Below are positions 5,367-7,600 of a DNA stretch of 7,600 nucleotides, one piece after another. Each line of letters opens with the position of its first letter. Position 1 is the stretch's first letter. Under the pieces are notes generated by a model, which searched no databases, was not told the DNA's origin, and saw only the letters and a program-made list of their open reading frames with translations. Source of the stretch: an uncultured Ilumatobacter sp. GTDB taxonomy: Bacteria > Actinomycetota > Acidimicrobiia > Acidimicrobiales > Ilumatobacteraceae. The stretch lies in the NCBI GenBank assembly GCA_937891565.1, contig CALAHA010000403.1, positions 1 to 7,600 of the forward strand, in the 5' to 3' direction. The position numbers and the translations under genes were made by a program.

Positions 5367-7310
5367 GTGAGCGAACAAGACACTCCGATCGACACTCCGA
5401 GCGCCGTTGCCGCAACATCGACGGTCGACGCCTCCAATTCACTCGCCCCTGCGGCCGATGAGCGACTTCTGTACCGCTCAATCTTTCAGCGACTCTTCAT
5501 CCGTCCCGAGGTCGGCGCGATTATCGGAATCGTCGGAATCTGGAGCTTCTTCTGGGCCGTTTCTGAGACCTTCGGCACGGTCGGTCAAACCTTCGGTTGG
5601 CTTGACACTGCGTCCACCGTCGGGATCATGGCCGTTGCCGTGTCGATGCTGATGATCGGTGGCGAGTTCGACCTGTCGTCGGGTGCGATGACCGGCGCCA
5701 TGGGCATGCTGATCATCTACCTCGTTAAAGAGACCGGCGAACTCGGTGGACGCGGCTTTCCGCTCGTCATCGCCATTCCGCTCTCGTTGCTGGTCGCGCT
5801 CGGCATTGGTTACCTCAACGGCTTCGTCGTGGAGCGGACCGGACAGCCGAGTTTCATCATCACGCTCGGAACTTTCTTCGCTCTGATTGGCCTGAAGCTC
5901 GGCCTCGCCAAGCGCTTCGTCGGCCAGATTCAGATCGGCCGCACCGACGAGGCGGCCGACTTTGACTTCTTCCGACTGATCTTTGCCGCTGAGTGGGAGC
6001 GCAACACCCACGAGCTCGAAGTTCGCGACGCCCTTTACATCGGGTTCATCGTTGCTGGCTTTGGCATTTTGACGCTCGCAATCAGTGAGCTGTGGTTCAA
6101 ACGTCGTGAGAAGATGCAGCCGGTCGGCCTGGTCATGTTTCTCGTCGGCGTCGGCGTCGGTGTGGGCGGTCTGCTCGGGCTCCACGTAACCGACGGCACT
6201 GCTGCCAACGCAGCCCTCGTGGCCGTGATGGCCATTGGCGGCTTCCTCGGTCTCTTCGGTTGGGCCACCTGGCGTTACGAGCCCTCTGCCGATCGGGGAG
6301 CGTTGTCGCTCGACTCCCAGATGCGGCGACGCCTGGGCGTGGGCCTTGCGGCGATGGTCCTCAGCTCCATCGCTGCCGTTGCCATTGACTCGTCGTCAAC
6401 AAACCAGATCTTGTTCCCCTTTACCACTCAAGGTGTGCGCGTTATCCTGATCCTCGTTTTTGCTGGCATCGGTATCGGCTTGATCGCGATGGCCTCACAA
6501 GCAGCGCTGTCAGTGAACGCTGCCACCAAGTTCGTGGTGACGACGGTGTTTGCCCTGGCAATCGGCATCGTTGCTCTCACCGTCTTCGTCGACTCGTCCG
6601 ACACGAAGTTCCGAGGATCGCTTTTCGGAGTGGTGCTCGCAGCGGCGGTCACGGTCCTCATCTGGGCCGTGCTGACGTTTCGCTTTGAAGAGCGGCGAAC
6701 CGGATCGGCACGCGCTGATCATCTCGGAGTTCGGCTGCTGGCGCTCGGCTCGACGCTGCTGTTCGTTGGTCTCGCATTCCGCATGCTCTTCATCACCGCT
6801 GAAGAGTTAGCCGCTGGGGTGCCGCCAGCCAAGACCTCTGTGCGACTGCTGTGGTTCATCCTGTTCACGATCGCCATGATGTGGGTGCTGGCCCGAACCC
6901 GTTTCGGCAGTTGGACTTTCGCTGTCGGGGGCAACAAGGAGGCGGCACGCCAAGTGGGTGTCCCGGCCGCCCGGACCAAGACTCAGCTGTTCATGCTGGT
7001 GTCGGTCGCTGCATGGTTCGTTGGGTTGCTCGTCGCCTTCCGAATCAACTCGATCCAGGCCAATAACGGCGACGGCCAAGAATTTATCTTCATCATCGCT
7101 GCGGTCGTCGGGGGCACGCTGCTGACTGGCGGCTATGGCACGGCCTTCGGCGGCGCGATCGGCGCATGCATCTTATCGATTCCGGCCATCGGAATCTCGA
7201 GTGCTCGCTGGAACACCGACTGGCGGTTCTTAATCGTCGGCGTCATCTTGCTGCTGGCCGTGGTTTCGAACAAGTTCCTCCGGAACAAGGCCGAAGGAAT
7301 CCGCCGATGA
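5367..7310 (+). CDS. Oversized CUT2/RbsC-type sugar ABC transporter permease
   Basis: This 647-residue integral membrane protein forms the import channel. The N-terminal part matches the RbsC/XylH family: TM segments near 48-66 and 83-120 including MLMIGGEFDLSSGAMTGAMG (94-113), then GIGYLNGFVVERTGQPSFIITLGTFF (146-171). The C-terminal part carries the ATPase-coupling loop TRFGSWTFAVGGNKEAARQVGV (511-531) and the final helices with VVGGTLLTGGYGTAFGGAIGA (580-600). Between them, about residues 190-490, is an insertion with roughly eight further hydrophobic segments (near 222-240, 253-271, 279-299, 323-340, 357-376, 387-408, 417-437, 453-475). Family members are usually about 320-430 residues. 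The start is GTG at 5367, four bases after GGGGGA; an ATG at 5458 would lose only soluble residues but lies out of this frame. Codon use looks uniform across the insertion, so no recent foreign insertion is evident. An even number of added helices would keep the topology of the flanks. Confidence 0.92.
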   Translation: MSEQDTPIDTPSAVAATSTVDASNSLAPAADERLLYRSIFQRLFIRPEVGAIIGIVGIWSFFWAVSETFGTVGQTFGWLDTASTVGIMAVAVSMLMIGGEFDLSSGAMTGAMGMLIIYLVKETGELGGRGFPLVIAIPLSLLVALGIGYLNGFVVERTGQPSFIITLGTFFALIGLKLGLAKRFVGQIQIGRTDEAADFDFFRLIFAAEWERNTHELEVRDALYIGFIVAGFGILTLAISELWFKRREKMQPVGLVMFLVGVGVGVGGLLGLHVTDGTAANAALVAVMAIGGFLGLFGWATWRYEPSADRGALSLDSQMRRRLGVGLAAMVLSSIAAVAIDSSSTNQILFPFTTQGVRVILILVFAGIGIGLIAMASQAALSVNAATKFVVTTVFALAIGIVALTVFVDSSDTKFRGSLFGVVLAAAVTVLIWAVLTFRFEERRTGSARADHLGVRLLALGSTLLFVGLAFRMLFITAEELAAGVPPAKTSVRLLWFILFTIAMMWVLARTRFGSWTFAVGGNKEAARQVGVPAARTKTQLFMLVSVAAWFVGLLVAFRINSIQANNGDGQEFIFIIAAVVGGTLLTGGYGTAFGGAIGACILSIPAIGISSARWNTDWRFLIVGVILLLAVVSNKFLRNKAEGIRR

Positions 7311-7364
7311 GCGGCGCTGAAGTCCGGACCGTATCAATGCCCTTATCTGAACGAGAGACCAACC

Positions 7365-7600
7365 ATGTCTGAGACGCCGCTCCTTGAACTCGACAACATC
7401 TCGAAGTTCTACGGCAGCATCACCGCACTCACCGGGGTGAGTACCCAGGTTGCCGCCGGAGAGGTCACCTGCGTGCTTGGCGACAACGGCGCAGGAAAGT
7501 CGACTCTCATCAAAATTCTCGCTGGGGCGCACCAGCAGTCTGAGGGCACGATCCGGTTCAATGGCGAAGAGATGACGTTCGGCTCACCGAGAGACGCCCT
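7365..7600 (+). CDS. Sugar ABC transporter ATP-binding protein (partial, N-terminus)
   Basis: The gene begins at ATG 7365 and runs off the right edge; 78 residues are visible. LLELDNISKFYGSITALTGVS (6-26) is the standard opening of an ABC nucleotide-binding domain, with Tyr16 as the likely A-loop aromatic residue. Walker A is GDNGAGKST (39-47), followed by LIKILAGAHQQSEGTIRFNGEEM. It would hydrolyse ATP at the inner membrane face to power the permease encoded 54 bp upstream. Only a weak purine-rich site (GAGAG) precedes the start, and no other in-frame ATG or GTG lies between the permease stop and this ATG. Whether it is a single-domain protein or a tandem-domain RbsA-type ATPase cannot be seen from this window. 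Confidence 0.95.
   Translation, partial: MSETPLLELDNISKFYGSITALTGVSTQVAAGEVTCVLGDNGAGKSTLIKILAGAHQQSEGTIRFNGEEMTFGSPRDA

Noticed and set aside
5478..6185. Long minus-strand open frame of 235 codons opposite the permease
   Set aside because: Its Asp/Glu/His-rich composition is the antisense image of hydrophobic codons in the permease; no domain is visible.
7337..7372. Eleven-codon mini-frame (MPLSERETNHV) whose stop overlaps the ATPase start
   Set aside because: It could be a coupling peptide, but it has no convincing ribosome binding site and is short enough to arise by chance.

Overview
The window reads as GC-rich chromosomal DNA from a high-GC Gram-positive, actinobacterial-type organism. 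The evidence is strong G/C bias at third codon positions, GTG starts, lipoproteins with Ser/Asp/Glu/Ala-rich linkers after the lipobox, and a LacI-family operator with the AGAGCGCTCT core common in actinobacteria. The lipoprotein style and the large sugar-transporter permease fit an environmental Acidimicrobiia-like lineage, but that placement is inference from style, not a phylogenetic result.

The window is organised around one divergent regulatory region (about 3023-3261). To the left, on the minus strand and reading away from it, are a LacI-family repressor (2018-3022), a Gfo/Idh/MocA-family NAD(P)-dependent oxidoreductase (845-1969) and a predicted lipoprotein trypsin-like serine protease (72-848). 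The oxidoreductase stop and protease start overlap as ATGA. To the right, on the plus strand, are an IolE-like TIM-barrel dehydratase/isomerase (3262-4173), a lipoprotein sugar-binding protein (4187-5212), an unusually large CUT2-type permease (5367-7310) and the start of its ABC ATPase (7365 to beyond the window edge). The first 107 bases probably hold the end of a plus-strand membrane-protein gene that converges on and overlaps the protease gene.

Together this looks like a sugar or cyclitol uptake and catabolism locus. The binding protein captures the ligand, permease and ATPase import it, the oxidoreductase oxidises it to a keto compound, and the IolE-like enzyme dehydrates or isomerises that product. 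IolG-like and IolE-like enzymes beside a ribose/inositol-class transporter make myo-inositol or a related polyol the best guess, but the substrate cannot be proved from this window. The repressor probably controls the rightward operon through a perfect 18-bp palindrome just downstream of a TTGACA promoter, with a second shorter palindrome 16 bp upstream, centre to centre.

The points most worth a second look are the roughly 300-residue membrane insertion in the permease, the tandem operator, the strong hairpin plus 8-bp tandem repeats between the binding-protein and permease genes, the translational coupling of a secreted protease to a sugar oxidoreductase, and the 12-bp in-frame tandem repeat encoding that protease's signal-peptide core.
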